Part shown: in pieces, positions 63,610 to 64,000 of the stretch
How positions within the stretch are numbered: position 1 is the first letter of the stretch
Layout: each line of letters begins with the position of its first letter
Assembly (NCBI GenBank): GCA_002709385.1
Contig: PAQS01000016.1
Coordinates: 1-64,000 of the forward strand
Origin: Waddliaceae bacterium
GTDB taxonomy: Bacteria; Chlamydiota; Chlamydiia; Chlamydiales; GCA-2709385
Length of the DNA stretch: 64,000 nucleotides
Direction of reading: 5' to 3'
The notes under the pieces: generated by a model
What the model was told of the DNA's origin: nothing
Database searches by the model: none
The model's input: the letters and a program-made list of their open reading frames with translations, nothing else
Made by a program: the position numbers and the translations under genes

Positions 63610-64000
63610 ATGGCCTCTATCTATAAAAGAAAATCGAAAACAGGCACCGGTCATACATGGAAAGCAGATGTTCGCCTTAAAGGACATCCTTCGGTAACAG
63701 CTTCTTTTCCCCGTAAACAAGAAGCTGATGACTGGGCTAGAGAAACCGAATACAAGATTCGCCAGGGGTTATACAACTTCGGACGAAAAGATCGGAATAA
63801 TACTTTTGAACAGCTAATCAAACGTTACGTCGATGATGGAGTATTGGAGCATCATAAAGCCTCAAAAGATACCCTTCGACACTTGGACTATTTCACCAAA
63901 CGTCTAGGTTCTTACGCATTGGTCCATCTAACACCAGAGAAATTGCTACAAGAGCGCAAATATCTGCAGTCAAGTTTAACAAATAAGGGAACTCCACGGA
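63610..64000 (+). CDS. Tyrosine recombinase/phage integrase, N-terminal part, truncated by window edge
   Basis: Open frame to window end (absent from ORF track because no stop): MASIYKRKSKTGTGHTWKADVRLKGHPSVTASFPRKQEADDWARETEYKIRQGLYNFGRKDRNNTFEQLIKRYVDDG... Confidence 0.85.
   Translation, partial: MASIYKRKSKTGTGHTWKADVRLKGHPSVTASFPRKQEADDWARETEYKIRQGLYNFGRKDRNNTFEQLIKRYVDDGVLEHHKASKDTLRHLDYFTKRLGSYALVHLTPEKLLQERKYLQSSLTNKGTPR

Overview
This 64 kb window is very likely chromosomal DNA from a member of the Chlamydiales, probably outside the classical Chlamydiaceae. The inference rests on RpoB sequence, a complete V-type ATPase operon, and the order V-ATPase ... tal - rpoC/rpoB - rplL-rplJ-rplA-rplK-nusG-secE-tRNA-Trp-tuf-tRNA-Thr-infA. 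The rest is mostly housekeeping or metabolic: two tandem AGCS symporters, DAHP synthase, a YheO/PAS-type regulator with an aminotransferase, fumC, sufE, an Hsp70-like gene with a probable DUF2760 partner, an aromatic amino acid permease, an M24 peptidase, a split NMT1/ThiY-type ABC transporter, HEAT-repeat, HIT, MYG1 and LOG-domain proteins, and a DUF1207-like protein. The most noteworthy items are: (1) a hybrid histidine kinase followed at 19 bp by an exported protein built of eight copies of a previously unfamiliar 'xP-x-[DN]-V-[FY]' helical repeat; (2) an AIM24-family gene split by a +1 frameshift exactly at an A8-G-T8 homopolymer; (3) several families of dispersed intergenic inverted repeats, many at convergent gene junctions; (4) a truncated tyrosine integrase just downstream of a tRNA(CAT) at the right edge, which probably opens a genomic island; (5) large orphan proteins that are plausible host-interaction candidates. 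No CRISPR array, rRNA operon or intact transposase was seen. All family names come from reading motifs; no database search was run.
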